This document shows positions 44,112 through 53,410 of a stretch of 64,000 nucleotides of DNA, in pieces. Numbering within the stretch: position 1 is the stretch's first letter; each line of letters opens with the position of its first letter. Made by a program: the position numbers and the translations under genes. Origin of the DNA: Bacteroidota bacterium (GTDB lineage Bacteria > Bacteroidota > Bacteroidia > Bacteroidales > JACABE01); NCBI GenBank assembly GCA_026391675.1, contig JAPLDQ010000008.1, positions 1 through 64,000 of the forward strand, in the 5' to 3' direction. The notes beneath the pieces were generated by a model. That model did not search any database and was not told where the DNA came from. It saw only the letters and a program-made list of their open reading frames with translations.

Positions 44112-45359
44112 ATGAATCAAAAATACTATTTCAAATGCACAGATTGCGGGAAAATTTATCAGAATAATGAAGTTAGTTATCTCTGCTCTGCATGTGAAAC
44201 CGCCAATGATGATAAGCATCCGCCCAGAGGTGTACTGAAAACGCTATATCATTATGATGAAATCAGAGAAAAGTATGGTAGAAATGTTTTGTTTAAATCA
44301 CTTTCAGATTCAGCTTTTATTGATTTATTACCTGTTCAGTCCATTGATAGCATGGGATATTTAAGGGTAGGACAAACGCCGCTATATGCTATTAATAAAC
44401 TGGATGGTGATTCACTTGACTTTACTTTATATCTTAAAGATGACGCTCAAAACCCTACAGCATCCTTTAAAGACAGGGCTTCGGTTTTGGTATCAGCTTT
44501 TGCAAAAGAAAATAATATTGATACCATAGCTGCTGCATCTACTGGCAATGCCGGTTCATCTCTGGCAGGAATCTGTGCCTCGCAGCAGCAAAAAGCCATT
44601 ATCTTTGTTCCTGCAACAGCACCGCTGGCAAAACTTACTCAAATTCTGATGTATGGAGCTGTAATTATTCCTGTAGATGGAAATTATGATGCAGCTTTCG
44701 ACCTAAGTATAAAAGCATCGAAGCATTTTGGATGGTATAACCGCAATACGGCTTATAACCCATTAACTATTGAAGGTAAAAAAACAGTTTCATTTGAGTT
44801 GTTTGCTCAATTGCAGCAAGGAATTCCTGACAGAATCTTTGTTCCAGTTGGTGATGGTGTAATTATTTCCGGTGTTTACAAGGGTTTTGAAGATTTACTT
44901 CAACTGGGTATAATAGACAAAATGCCCGTTATCGTTGCTATTCAGGCTGAAGGCAGCAAGAATGTAATTGAAAATTTATCAACTGATAATTGGAAAACGA
45001 TACCTTCAACAACCATTGCTGATTCAATATCAGTTGATATACCGCGCAATTTTTATATGACCAAGGATTATTTACTGAAATACAAAGGCGAATGGCTTAC
45101 TGTTACTGATGATGAAATAATTGATTCTTCTGCCATACTAAGCAAAAACACAGGTATATTCTCCGAACCTGCCAGTTGTGCTGCTTTTGCCGGAATGTTA
45201 AAATATAAAAAGCTTAATAAATTTGAGAAACTAAGTAAAAATGTAGTTTTACTAACCGGTTCAGGATTAAAAGATTTAAAAGCAGTATCAAGTCTGATTA
45301 AAATTCCGGCAGCTATTCCTGCAACCATTGAAGCTGTAATAAAATTATTATATACTTAA
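44112..45359 (+). CDS. Threonine synthase-like PLP enzyme with zinc ribbon
   Basis: The 415-residue protein begins with a zinc ribbon, FKCTDCGKIY and YLCSACETAND (two C-x2-C pairs). The fold-type-II PLP domain has lysine in NPTASFKDRASVLVSA (~residue 122), TAAASTGNAGSSLAGICASQ and FVPVGDGVIISGVYKG. The layout is that of threonine synthase. The neighbourhood (YgfK-like, XdhD-like, SsnA) suggests a different substrate, probably an amino acid produced by purine-ring opening. Two PLP enzymes in such a cluster is notable. Its stop overlaps the convergent M50 protease gene by 12 bases. Confidence 0.85.
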   Translation: MNQKYYFKCTDCGKIYQNNEVSYLCSACETANDDKHPPRGVLKTLYHYDEIREKYGRNVLFKSLSDSAFIDLLPVQSIDSMGYLRVGQTPLYAINKLDGDSLDFTLYLKDDAQNPTASFKDRASVLVSAFAKENNIDTIAAASTGNAGSSLAGICASQQQKAIIFVPATAPLAKLTQILMYGAVIIPVDGNYDAAFDLSIKASKHFGWYNRNTAYNPLTIEGKKTVSFELFAQLQQGIPDRIFVPVGDGVIISGVYKGFEDLLQLGIIDKMPVIVAIQAEGSKNVIENLSTDNWKTIPSTTIADSISVDIPRNFYMTKDYLLKYKGEWLTVTDDEIIDSSAILSKNTGIFSEPASCAAFAGMLKYKKLNKFEKLSKNVVLLTGSGLKDLKAVSSLIKIPAAIPATIEAVIKLLYT

Positions 45360-45986
45360 TTGAATTCCAAAAAGATTCAATGTTGCTGTAGTTAAAAACC
45401 GCATGGCTTTTCCAATGGGTAAAATATCAAAACTGGTCTGACTGTCAATAATCACAAGGGCTAATAAAACGATTGAGCCATATTTAAAAATCAAAGTCTC
45501 ATTTTCCTTGCTGAACTTTAGTGATTTTACCAGTAAATGAGAGCCATCCAATGGAGGAATAGGTATTAAATTAAAGAAGAATAAGCCGTAGTTTATTGAA
45601 ATACAATAAATTATCATCAACAATAAATAACCGTCCACAAACATAAAATAGCCTAACAGCTTTAACAGAAATGCAAAGAAGATTGCCAGCATTAAATTGG
45701 CAAATGGTGCTGCAACTGCAATCAGCATTTCGTCTCTTCGTGGATTCTTTAATTTTTCAGGATTAAAACTTACAGGTTTTGCCCAGCCGAAACCGGCAAA
45801 CAGCAAAAACATAAACCCAAACCAATCAATATGTTTAAAGGGATTGATTGTAACCCTGCCCTGGAGAAAAGCTGTATCATCACCCAATAAATGGGCAACT
45901 TTAGCATGCATATATTCGTGAAAAGTCAGACCAATAATGATAGCAGGCAATACAACAATGATATGTTCCGGATTTAATCCTGTCAT
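45348..45986 (-). CDS. Site-2 protease family (M50) membrane metalloprotease
   Basis: The 212-residue membrane protein has the zinc motif LTFHEYMHAKVAHLLGDDTA (HExxH near residues 23-27) in the first hydrophobic segment, and the second signature FFNLIPIPPLDGSHLLVKSL (NPxPPLDG type) near residue 145. In between is GRVTINPFKHIDWFGFM, common to the short M50B (YdiL-like) group. It would cleave membrane-embedded substrates; none is known. It is convergent with, and overlaps by 12 bases, the threonine synthase-like gene. Length is usual for this minimal subgroup. Confidence 0.93.
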   Translation of the reverse strand: MTGLNPEHIIVVLPAIIIGLTFHEYMHAKVAHLLGDDTAFLQGRVTINPFKHIDWFGFMFLLFAGFGWAKPVSFNPEKLKNPRRDEMLIAVAAPFANLMLAIFFAFLLKLLGYFMFVDGYLLLMIIYCISINYGLFFFNLIPIPPLDGSHLLVKSLKFSKENETLIFKYGSIVLLALVIIDSQTSFDILPIGKAMRFLTTATLNLFGIQLSI

Positions 45987-46083
45987 TTTTAATTTATTTA
46001 AAACAAAAGTACTATTAATTTGTATTCTTGAGCAAAGTTCTCTTTAATTCTTAATTTTGCAAAATAAAAAATAAAAGCATAAA

Positions 46084-46764
46084 ATGATCAATCAACAACA
46101 ACTCAAAACAAATAATTTAAGCAATTACAAACATATTATATTTGACTGGAACGGAACATTATTAAATGACCTCTGGCTTGCTGTAGATGTTATCGATAAA
46201 ATGTTGCAAAAACGCGGACTCGAAGGTATGACCATTGAACGCTATTGCGAAGTTTTTGATTTCCCTGTAAAAGATTATTACCGTAACATTGGTTTTGATT
46301 TCGATAAGGAATCTTTTGAGATTGTGGGTTCTGAATTCATACATGAATATGACAAACGCCAGTATGAGTGCAAATTGCAGCCTGGAGGTGTTGAACTGAT
46401 TGAGAAATTACATCATGAAAATTATCATTTAAGCGTACTATCTGCCAGAGAACAATCCATGCTTGAGCAAAACCTGAGACACTATAAAATCGAAAAATAT
46501 TTTCCGGTAATTTCAGGTCTGAAAGACCATTATGCGCATGGTAAACTGGAAAGCGGACTGCTGTTAATAGAAGAAGCCCATGTTCCACCATCCGAAACAT
46601 TGTTGATTGGAGATACTTTACATGATGCAGATGTCGCAGGAGAAATGGGAATTGACTGCGTATTGATTGCATCCGGTCATCAGGCTATACATCGTTTACA
46701 AAAAGCAAATATTAGAATATATAAGTCAATTAATGATTTAATTAATGAAAATGAAATTATTTAA
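46084..46764 (+). CDS. HAD-superfamily hydrolase (phosphoglycolate phosphatase-like)
   Basis: The 226-residue protein has HAD motif I FDWNGTLLNDLWLAVDVI (nucleophile Asp, general acid replaced by Asn in DxN; the usual pattern is DxDGT), motif II in LSVLSAREQSML, Lys motif in GLKDHYAHGKLESG, and motif IV LLIGDTLHDADVAGEMGIDC. The DWNGT variant is known in a group of HAD proteins annotated as phosphatases. Substrate unknown. A TAATTTTG -7 element precedes ATG 46084. The 3' end overlaps the next convergent small gene. Confidence 0.85.
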   Translation: MINQQQLKTNNLSNYKHIIFDWNGTLLNDLWLAVDVIDKMLQKRGLEGMTIERYCEVFDFPVKDYYRNIGFDFDKESFEIVGSEFIHEYDKRQYECKLQPGGVELIEKLHHENYHLSVLSAREQSMLEQNLRHYKIEKYFPVISGLKDHYAHGKLESGLLLIEEAHVPPSETLLIGDTLHDADVAGEMGIDCVLIASGHQAIHRLQKANIRIYKSINDLINENEII

Positions 46765-46969
46765 ACAACCATTTGTTAAATAATTTTGTTAAAAATGGTA
46801 TCAATACAAATACCATGGTGGGAACAACAACCAATGTCAGGGGTAAAGTTCTGAATGGCGGTGGTATTAAAAGAATTTCTTTACCAAAAACGAGAAATAT
46901 AAAGGTTATTAAAGGATATATTGCCATCCATACAATAATGGCCATTTTCCATTTTGGAGCTTGCTTCAT
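46757..46969 (-). CDS. Small two-helix membrane protein
   Basis: The 70-residue protein has two hydrophobic helices (MAIIVWMAIYPLITFIFLVF and LTLVVVPTMVFVLIPFLTKL) and a basic N-terminus MKQAPKWK. It resembles the small membrane domains sometimes fused to antibiotic biosynthesis monooxygenase-type proteins, with the start WKMAIIVWMAIYP conserved. It overlaps the HAD gene end by 8 bases in convergent orientation. Function unknown. Confidence 0.65.
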   Translation of the reverse strand: MKQAPKWKMAIIVWMAIYPLITFIFLVFGKEILLIPPPFRTLPLTLVVVPTMVFVLIPFLTKLFNKWLFK

Positions 46970-47056
46970 GTGTAATTATTTGTTTTATTAAAAGGTCACA
47001 TGGAATACGCCATAATATCATTCTCGGTTAGAATAAATATTATTTTTATGGCTATT

Positions 47057-47701
47057 TCATTGATTATTCGATTTAATTATATTTTTCCCTTTTTTTGTTT
47101 TACTATAATCAAGGAAAGACCATAATATCCATAAGGAAATACAGATAATCAATCCGATATAAGCATAGAATATAGAAATGATAAACGCCAGTAAATAAAT
47201 TAAAAAGCCATACCAGTATGCCTTCTTAATCTTATTGATTAAAAAATTACTGATAATTGGTTTTATTAATCTTCGCTTATATGCAGATGTATACCAGAGT
47301 AAATTATATGCAATACTTATTAATACCATAGTTCCGCAATAAAATGAGGCAGCAGCATTAACTGATGCTGAATCTATATATTTTGCGAGTATAGCTGTTG
47401 GAAAAGGGATAAAAGTAACCAACAACAACATAAAACCATTGGCAAAAAGAAATCTGGCATCAATTTTTTTCAGATAATTAAAAAATCCATGGTGATTAAT
47501 CCACATAATCAGAATAGCAGCAAAACTCATTGCAAAAGCAAAATAAGAAGGCCATAATTTTATCAATGCTTTATAAAGCAATTCGCCCGAACTAAAATTA
47601 TCAATATTCGGTACTTTAATTTCCAGAATTAATAAGGTAATTGCAATAGCAAATACACCATCACTAAAAGCTTCTACCCTGGATGTTTCTTTATCAGCCA
47701 T
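47057..47701 (-). CDS. TMEM175-family (DUF1211) potassium channel-like protein
   Basis: The 214-residue protein has six hydrophobic helices. The diagnostic first-helix motif VEAFSDGVFAIAITLLILEI (R-x3-FSD) lines the pore in bacterial TMEM175 homologues. IMWINHHGFFNYLKKIDARF follows the third helix, as in the family. Bacterial members form leaky K+ channels. Length is standard. The gene stands alone on the minus strand. Confidence 0.9.
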   Translation of the reverse strand: MADKETSRVEAFSDGVFAIAITLLILEIKVPNIDNFSSGELLYKALIKLWPSYFAFAMSFAAILIMWINHHGFFNYLKKIDARFLFANGFMLLLVTFIPFPTAILAKYIDSASVNAAASFYCGTMVLISIAYNLLWYTSAYKRRLIKPIISNFLINKIKKAYWYGFLIYLLAFIISIFYAYIGLIICISLWILWSFLDYSKTKKGKNIIKSNNQ

Positions 47702-47843
47702 TATAGTTTTAATTAAGTTTTATTATAACAATTTTAATGACTTTAGGTTTTAAGTATTAAATAAAAATTCACTTTTTATTAACATATATGAACTTATATA
47801 TAAAAGTATTGTTTAGAATAAATATAAATAAAACATTTAGCAT

Positions 47844-48572
47844 ATGAAAAAGTTTTTACTTCTAATAGCATTGATAAGCAATACAGTATTGTATGTTAAT
47901 GCGCAGGTTAACAGCAATTTGCAAACACCTTATCTCGGTCAGCATGCTCCATCATTTAAAGCTTCAGCTACAACCGGTAATATTAATTTTCCTGAAGATT
48001 TTTTCTCGAAATGGAAAATACTATTCAGTCATCCTGCTGATTTTACACCAATTTGTACAACAGAAATTATGGCCTTGGCTGAAAAACAGGAAAATTTCAA
48101 TAAATTAAATACTGCCTTAATTGTAATTTCCACTGATGGACTTAACAGTCATATTGAATGGGTAAAATCGATTGAATCTATTGTAAGAGAGGGTAAAGCA
48201 TCTGTTAAGATTAATTTCCCACTGGTTTCAGATGTGAGCATGGAAATTTCAAAACAATATAATTTGCTCAGAAAAGATACTACCTTAAGAAAGGACATGC
48301 GTGCCGTAATTTTCATTGATCCTGATAATAAAATCAGGGCTATTTTAAATTACCCCGAATATATCGGTAGAAATATTGAAGAAATTGAACGTATTTTGAT
48401 TGCACTGCAAACAGCTGACAATAATAATGTTTTTACACCTGCAAACTGGACACCGGGTAAAGATGTGGTGATTCCTGCTCCAAAAACCATACAGGATGCT
48501 GAAAATCTGAAATTAAAAAACAAAGCAGGTTATTATAGTTTAGCCTGGTATTTGTGGTTCAGAAAACTCTAG
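47844..48572 (+). CDS. Exported 1-Cys (Prx6-type) peroxiredoxin
   Basis: The 242-residue protein starts with a signal peptide (MKKFLLLIALISNTVLYVNA, cleavage near residue 21). The peroxidatic cysteine is in SHPADFTPICTTEIMALAEK (~residue 71). The Prx6-type C-terminal dimerisation part (RALINY-like RAILNYPEYIGRNIEEIERI, then ALQTADNNNVFTPANWTPGK) is complete. A periplasmic location is expected. It would reduce peroxides, like the cytoplasmic rubrerythrin elsewhere in the window. A terminator hairpin follows at 48607-48643. Confidence 0.93.
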   Translation: MKKFLLLIALISNTVLYVNAQVNSNLQTPYLGQHAPSFKASATTGNINFPEDFFSKWKILFSHPADFTPICTTEIMALAEKQENFNKLNTALIVISTDGLNSHIEWVKSIESIVREGKASVKINFPLVSDVSMEISKQYNLLRKDTTLRKDMRAVIFIDPDNKIRAILNYPEYIGRNIEEIERILIALQTADNNNVFTPANWTPGKDVVIPAPKTIQDAENLKLKNKAGYYSLAWYLWFRKL

Positions 48573-48606
48573 AGATTCTATTTTTGTTTATTTTATCTGT
48601 TTTAGT

Positions 48607-48643
48607 AAAATGCCGTTTCTTTGTTAAAAAGTTGCGGCATTTT
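48607..48643 (+). terminator. Terminator after the peroxiredoxin gene
   Basis: AAAATGCCG and CGGCATTTT form a stem around a 19-base loop, with Ts continuing after the stem, 35 bases beyond the peroxiredoxin stop. Confidence 0.6.
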
Positions 48644-48659
48644 CTAATTAAAAAAAAGA

Positions 48660-48840
48660 TTGCCACAAAGGCACTAAGACACCAAGTATTATTTTTTAAA
48701 GAAATCCATATATAATAACAAACTAAGAAAAAATTTCAGAATTCTATTATTTAGTGACAAGGAGAAACTAAAACTATTATCAACTATTATATAGTAAAGA
48801 TATCTTTTTTGTGGCATTGTGACTTTGTGGCTAATAAAAA
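48660..48840. repeat. Element bounded by inverted GCCACAAAG words
   Basis: TTGCCACAAAGGCACTAAGA at the left is mirrored by CATTGTGACTTTGTGGCTAA at the right; their GCCACAAAG..CAC cores pair as imperfect inverted repeats. The intervening ~140 bases have no frame. It is a non-coding, possibly MITE-like insertion in the xdhD-like upstream region. Confidence 0.4.
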
Positions 48841-48863
48841 AATAAAACTACTGCTGATTTTAT

Positions 48864-48871
48864 TAAATTTG
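48864..48871 (+). promoter_or_regulatory. Predicted -7 element of the molybdenum hydroxylase gene
   Basis: TAAATTTG fits TAnnTTTG and lies 18 bases before ATG 48889. Confidence 0.45.
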
Positions 48872-48888
48872 CATTAAATTAGTATAGT

Positions 48889-51444
48889 ATGATTACTTTT
48901 AATCTGAACAATCATAGTATTTCATTTCACGGTGATGGCGAATTAAGTTTGCTTAAATTTCTGAGAAACGAACAACATATCACTTCAGTTAAAGATGGCT
49001 GTTCAGCTCAGGCTGCTTGCGGAGCCTGTATGGTAGAAATAAATGGAAAACCACGCCTGGCTTGTACTACTAAAATGAATAATCTTGAAAATGCTCATGT
49101 TTTTACCATGGAAGGTTTTCCTGAATATATTAAACAAACATTTGGAAAAGCTTTTGTAGAAAAAGGCGGAGTACAATGCGGATTTTGTACACCGGGTTTT
49201 ATTATGCGGACAAAAATTTTATTGCAGAACAACCCCACTCCTACAAAGGACGAAATTCGTGAAGCCCTGAAATTAAATCTTTGCCGTTGCACAGGATATA
49301 AAAAAATTGAAGAAGCCATTGAATATGCTGCTGAACATCTGAAAGCAAACAAGGAAATAATACCACTTCCACAAAACGGTAAAGTTGGAACAGCTTATCC
49401 CAAATACAATGCCTATGAAACAGCAATAGGTGAAAGAAATTTTGTAAATGACATTCAGATTGAGGGCATGTTGCATTCAGCCTTGCGCTTCAGCGATTAT
49501 CCCCGGGCTAAGGTCTTAAAAATAAATATTGAAAAAGCTGTTGCAGCTAAAGGTGTGGTAGGTGTTTTTACAGCAAAAGACATTCCGGCAGCAAAAAAAA
49601 TCGGTCTGATTTATAATGACTGGTCGCTGATGATAGATGAGAACGAAGTTACCCATTATATAGGTGATGTTATTGCCGGAATTGTTGCAGATACAGAAGA
49701 AAACGCCCGTAAAGCATCAGCATTGATTGAAATTGATTATGAAATACTAACTCCGGTAACCGATGCCATTGAAGCATTAAAACAAGAATCACCTCTGGTT
49801 CATGAAGACCACAGCAATCTGTTGGATAAATGCATTATAAAAAGAGGTAATGCAGATGATGTGATTGCCAAAGCAAAATATGTATCTAAAGGTATTTACC
49901 AAACCCAGCGAATAGAGCATGCATATCTTGAAACAGAAGCTGCAATTGCTTATACTGTGGATGATGGTATTGAAATGCTGTGTCAGAGCCAGGGCGTTTA
50001 TGAAGACCGCAGGCAAGTGTCCATGATACTGGGTTTGCCCGAAGAAAAAGTCAGGGTTGTGCTCATTCCTAATGGTGGTGGATTTGGTGGCAAGGAAGAT
50101 ATGACAGTTCAGGGACATGTGAGCTTGTTAGCCTGGCTTTTAAAAAAACCTGTAAAATTAGCGCTGAGTCGTGATGAATCAATCATCATGCATCCAAAAC
50201 GCCATCCGGTTTATATGGATATGCAGCTGGCTTGTGACGAAAATGGAAAACTAACTGCACTTAAATTGCTTGCCATTGGCGACAGCGGTGCTTATGCATC
50301 TGTGGGTACCAAGGTGATGGAACGTGTGGCAGGTCATGCCTGCAGTGGTTATTACATTCCGCATACCGATATTGAATCCAAAACAGTGTATACCAATAAT
50401 ATTCCTTCAGGTGCCATGCGTGGATTCGGTGCCAATCAGGTGGCATTTGCACTGGAAAGCTGTATTGATGATTTATGCAGACAAGGTGGCTTCGACCGCT
50501 GGCAGTTCCGCTATGATAATGCCCTGGTGGACGGACTCAGCACAGCTACAGGACAAAAGCTGAAAGCTGTGGGCATACGTGCCTGCCTTTTGGCATTAAA
50601 GGATGATTATGATAACGCTGAATTTAAAGGCATTGCTACAGCTATAAAAAATAGTGGCATAGGCAATGGAATGACTGATTATTCGAATGTTATCATCGAA
50701 ATTGTTTCTGAAAACAAGGTAATCATTCAGCATGGCTGGACAGAAATGGGACAGGGCGTTCATACCATGGCTTTACAAACTTTATGTGAAGAAACAGGTA
50801 TACCGCCTGAAATTATAGAAGTAAAAGTGGATACCAATGCCCAGATAAAAACGGGTATGACTACCTCTTCCAGAGCCACAGCCTTGCTTGGCAATGCCAT
50901 TATCAATGCCTGTATCAGCTTAAAACAGGATATAGCGAATTATAGTTTAAGTCAGCTGGTTGGGAAAAAATACCATGGTGAATTTATCTGCGACTGGACT
51001 ACCAAGCCCGGTGCTGAAGTGGAAGAAGTTATTACCCATTATTCTTACGGTTATGCAGCACAACTGGTTGTTCTGGACGAAAAAGGCAGAATTGAAAAAG
51101 TAGTAGCAGCCCACGATGCCGGAAAGATAATGAACCCCATGCTGTTCGAAGGACAGATACAGGGTGCAGTGCACATGGGTTTAGGCTATGCCTTATGCGA
51201 AGCACTACCTATGAAAGACGGTTATCTGCTGAGTACCAGATTAAGGGATTGCAACATTTTGCGTGCCCATGAAACACCCGAAATTATTGTAAAAGGCGTA
51301 GAAGTACCTGACGAGGTCGGACCCTATGGCGTAAAAGGCATAGGTGAAATCGGGCTGGTTCCTACTGCAGCTGCTGTTGCCAATGCATATACTGCTTTTG
51401 ACGGAATAAAAAGGATGGAATTGCCTATTAATATCAGAAAATAA
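48889..51444 (+). CDS. XdhD-like molybdenum hydroxylase (xanthine dehydrogenase family), two-domain form
   Basis: The 851-residue protein fuses the small [2Fe-2S] subunit to the large molybdopterin subunit. The N-terminal ferredoxin has CSAQAACGACMVEINGKPRL, and the second cluster domain has GVQCGFCTPGFIMRTKIL and LNLCRCTGYKKIEEAIEYAA. The molybdenum domain starts near residue 175 and includes GGGFGGKEDMTVQGHVSLLA, GAMRGFGANQVAFALESC, the glutamine-loop-like HGWTEMGQGVHTMALQTLCE, and catalytic Glu in YGVKGIGEIGLVPTAAAVAN. No FAD domain is present. This matches XdhD/selenium-dependent hydroxylases that pair with YgfK-like electron carriers. Substrates could be uric acid, xanthine or related purines. 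Confidence 0.92.
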   Translation: MITFNLNNHSISFHGDGELSLLKFLRNEQHITSVKDGCSAQAACGACMVEINGKPRLACTTKMNNLENAHVFTMEGFPEYIKQTFGKAFVEKGGVQCGFCTPGFIMRTKILLQNNPTPTKDEIREALKLNLCRCTGYKKIEEAIEYAAEHLKANKEIIPLPQNGKVGTAYPKYNAYETAIGERNFVNDIQIEGMLHSALRFSDYPRAKVLKINIEKAVAAKGVVGVFTAKDIPAAKKIGLIYNDWSLMIDENEVTHYIGDVIAGIVADTEENARKASALIEIDYEILTPVTDAIEALKQESPLVHEDHSNLLDKCIIKRGNADDVIAKAKYVSKGIYQTQRIEHAYLETEAAIAYTVDDGIEMLCQSQGVYEDRRQVSMILGLPEEKVRVVLIPNGGGFGGKEDMTVQGHVSLLAWLLKKPVKLALSRDESIIMHPKRHPVYMDMQLACDENGKLTALKLLAIGDSGAYASVGTKVMERVAGHACSGYYIPHTDIESKTVYTNNIPSGAMRGFGANQVAFALESCIDDLCRQGGFDRWQFRYDNALVDGLSTATGQKLKAVGIRACLLALKDDYDNAEFKGIATAIKNSGIGNGMTDYSNVIIEIVSENKVIIQHGWTEMGQGVHTMALQTLCEETGIPPEIIEVKVDTNAQIKTGMTTSSRATALLGNAIINACISLKQDIANYSLSQLVGKKYHGEFICDWTTKPGAEVEEVITHYSYGYAAQLVVLDEKGRIEKVVAAHDAGKIMNPMLFEGQIQGAVHMGLGYALCEALPMKDGYLLSTRLRDCNILRAHETPEIIVKGVEVPDEVGPYGVKGIGEIGLVPTAAAVANAYTAFDGIKRMELPINIRK

Positions 51445-51570
51445 TAAATATCTTGTTTATTATAGTATCGAGTGTTAATCGAAACTTCTATTATGCTATT
51501 CTTCCCCTTCAAATAATTTTAATTTGATAATTAATAGTTTTAAATTGTATACAAAACCCTTACTGATAAT

Positions 51571-52050
51571 ATGGACGCAAGAATAGAGATAATCAATGAA
51601 AAGAAATTGGTCGGTAAAAGAATTCAAATGTCATTTACCGATAACAAAACCTTTGATTTGTGGCATAGCTTTATGTCGCAACGCGATAAAATCAGGAATA
51701 ATATTGGTACAGCACTCTATTCTGTTGAAGTTTACGCTCATGATTTTTTCCTGTCATTCGATACAGGAAGAAGCTTTGATAAATGGGCAGCTATTGAAGT
51801 AAGTGTTATTGATTCAATTCCTGAAGGAATGGAATCACTTATTATCCCTGAAGGAAGTTATGCTGTTTTTTTACATAAGGGTCCTGCCAGCGAAGGTGGT
51901 AAAACCTATCATTATATTTTTGATACATGGCTGCCAAATTCTGAATATTTGCTCGATAACAGACCACATTTTGCTGTGATGGGATCAAAATATAAATATG
52001 AAGCTGCTGATTCTGAGGAAGAAATATGGATTCCTATTAAAACTATATAA
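51571..52050 (+). CDS. GyrI-like/AraC effector-binding domain protein
   Basis: The 159-residue protein matches the stand-alone SOUL/GyrI-like fold: IEIINEKKLVGKRIQMSFTD, LYSVEVYAHDFFLSFDTGRS, then a second repeat with LIIPEGSYAVFLHKGPASEG, YHYIFDTWLPNSEYLLDNRP and a terminal EEIWIPIKTI. Such proteins bind small aromatic or hydrophobic molecules. It lies between the molybdenum hydroxylase and SsnA genes on the same strand. A ligand-binding role in that group is possible but not shown. Confidence 0.85.
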   Translation: MDARIEIINEKKLVGKRIQMSFTDNKTFDLWHSFMSQRDKIRNNIGTALYSVEVYAHDFFLSFDTGRSFDKWAAIEVSVIDSIPEGMESLIIPEGSYAVFLHKGPASEGGKTYHYIFDTWLPNSEYLLDNRPHFAVMGSKYKYEAADSEEEIWIPIKTI

Positions 52051-52133
52051 TTTTTAGTATTCCACTTTATATCCTCTAATAATTCATTCCAGTTAATAAA
52101 TGCAAATTTTAATTATTTTTGTAAAAAGAAAAC

Positions 52134-53402
52134 ATGATTTATTTAAAAAACTGCACCTATATAAATAGTGATACACTTGAATTCGCTATAACTGATATTG
52201 CTGTTGAAGAAGGTCTGGAAGGCAATATCCATTTCTACAACACCAAACCTGACAGAATAAGTTTTACAGCAGAAATTGACTGTAAGGGTAAACTGGTAAC
52301 GCATGCATTTGCCAACGGGCATCATCATGTTTATTCAGCATTGGCAAGGGGAATGGGTGCTCCTAAGAAAAATCCTGTAAATTTTCTGGAAGTATTGCAA
52401 TATATATGGTGGACACTTGATAAATGTCTGGATAAGGATATGATTAAAGCCAGTGCGCTGGTAACAGCCATTGCCTGTGCCAAAAACGGCGTTAGTTTTG
52501 TTATCGACCATCATGCTTCACCAATGGCAATAAATGATTCATTGCAAATTATAGCTGATGCTTTCGATAAAGTAGGTGTTTCACATTTATTATGTTACGA
52601 AATCACTGACAGGGATGGTTTGGATAAAACTGAAATAGCCCTGGAAGAAACAAAACTTTATTTAAAGACAAATCAGGCATTGGTGGGTTTACATGCAGGT
52701 TTTACGGTAAGTGACGATACATTACAAAAAGCAGTGAATCTTGCAAATAATTATAATACAGGAATTCATATACATGTTGCAGAAGATGCTTACGATCAGG
52801 AAAATTCTATGGCTAACTACAGAATACGGGTAATTGAGCGTTTACAAAGCCATGCTGCGCTTGAATCCGGCAAAACCATACTTGGGCATTGCCTTTACTT
52901 AAATGATTCTGAAAAGGCTATAATAGCTAATTCCAATGCATGGGTAGTTCAAAATATGGAAAGCAATCTGAACAACAGGGTTGGATACTTTAATGGCTGC
53001 GACATAGGGAATCGTATCATGCTCGGTACCGATGGCATGCACAGTGATATGCTCCAAAGCGCCCGTTCTGTATTTTTATCAGGTAAAGATCATGAGGCAT
53101 TAAGTCCTTTAGCAGTTTATCAACGGTTCAGGAAAGTACATGATTATATAAAAATCAATAAATTTAAAGGTGATGCGACCAATAATTTAGTGATACTGGA
53201 TTACGACTCACCTACCGATATAAACAGCAGAAATTTTGCAGGCCATTTTGTTTATGGCATTACTTCTAAACATGTCAGGCATGTAATTTCAAATGGGAAA
53301 CTCATTGTAAAAGATGGTATTGTTACAACAGTTAATGAAGCTGAAATCCTTGAATTTAGCAGAGAAATGAGTAAAAAACTCTGGGCTAAAATGCAGAGAT
53401 AA
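52134..53402 (+). CDS. ssnA: Amidohydrolase SsnA (putative aminohydrolase of purine cluster)
   Basis: The 422-residue metal-dependent amidohydrolase has the metal-binding motif AFANGHHHVYSALARGMGA (~60-75), the active-site histidine region GIHIHVAEDAYDQENSMANY, TILGHCLYLNDSEKAI, and the catalytic Asp in RIMLGTDGMHSDMLQSARSV. This layout is that of SsnA, which in E. coli and anaerobes is linked to xdhD, ygfK and ygeX and is thought to deaminate or open a purine-derived intermediate. TATTTTTG before the ATG fits the -7 consensus. It closes the purine-type gene group on this strand. Confidence 0.9.
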   Translation: MIYLKNCTYINSDTLEFAITDIAVEEGLEGNIHFYNTKPDRISFTAEIDCKGKLVTHAFANGHHHVYSALARGMGAPKKNPVNFLEVLQYIWWTLDKCLDKDMIKASALVTAIACAKNGVSFVIDHHASPMAINDSLQIIADAFDKVGVSHLLCYEITDRDGLDKTEIALEETKLYLKTNQALVGLHAGFTVSDDTLQKAVNLANNYNTGIHIHVAEDAYDQENSMANYRIRVIERLQSHAALESGKTILGHCLYLNDSEKAIIANSNAWVVQNMESNLNNRVGYFNGCDIGNRIMLGTDGMHSDMLQSARSVFLSGKDHEALSPLAVYQRFRKVHDYIKINKFKGDATNNLVILDYDSPTDINSRNFAGHFVYGITSKHVRHVISNGKLIVKDGIVTTVNEAEILEFSREMSKKLWAKMQR

Positions 53403-53410
53403 GCTATTTA

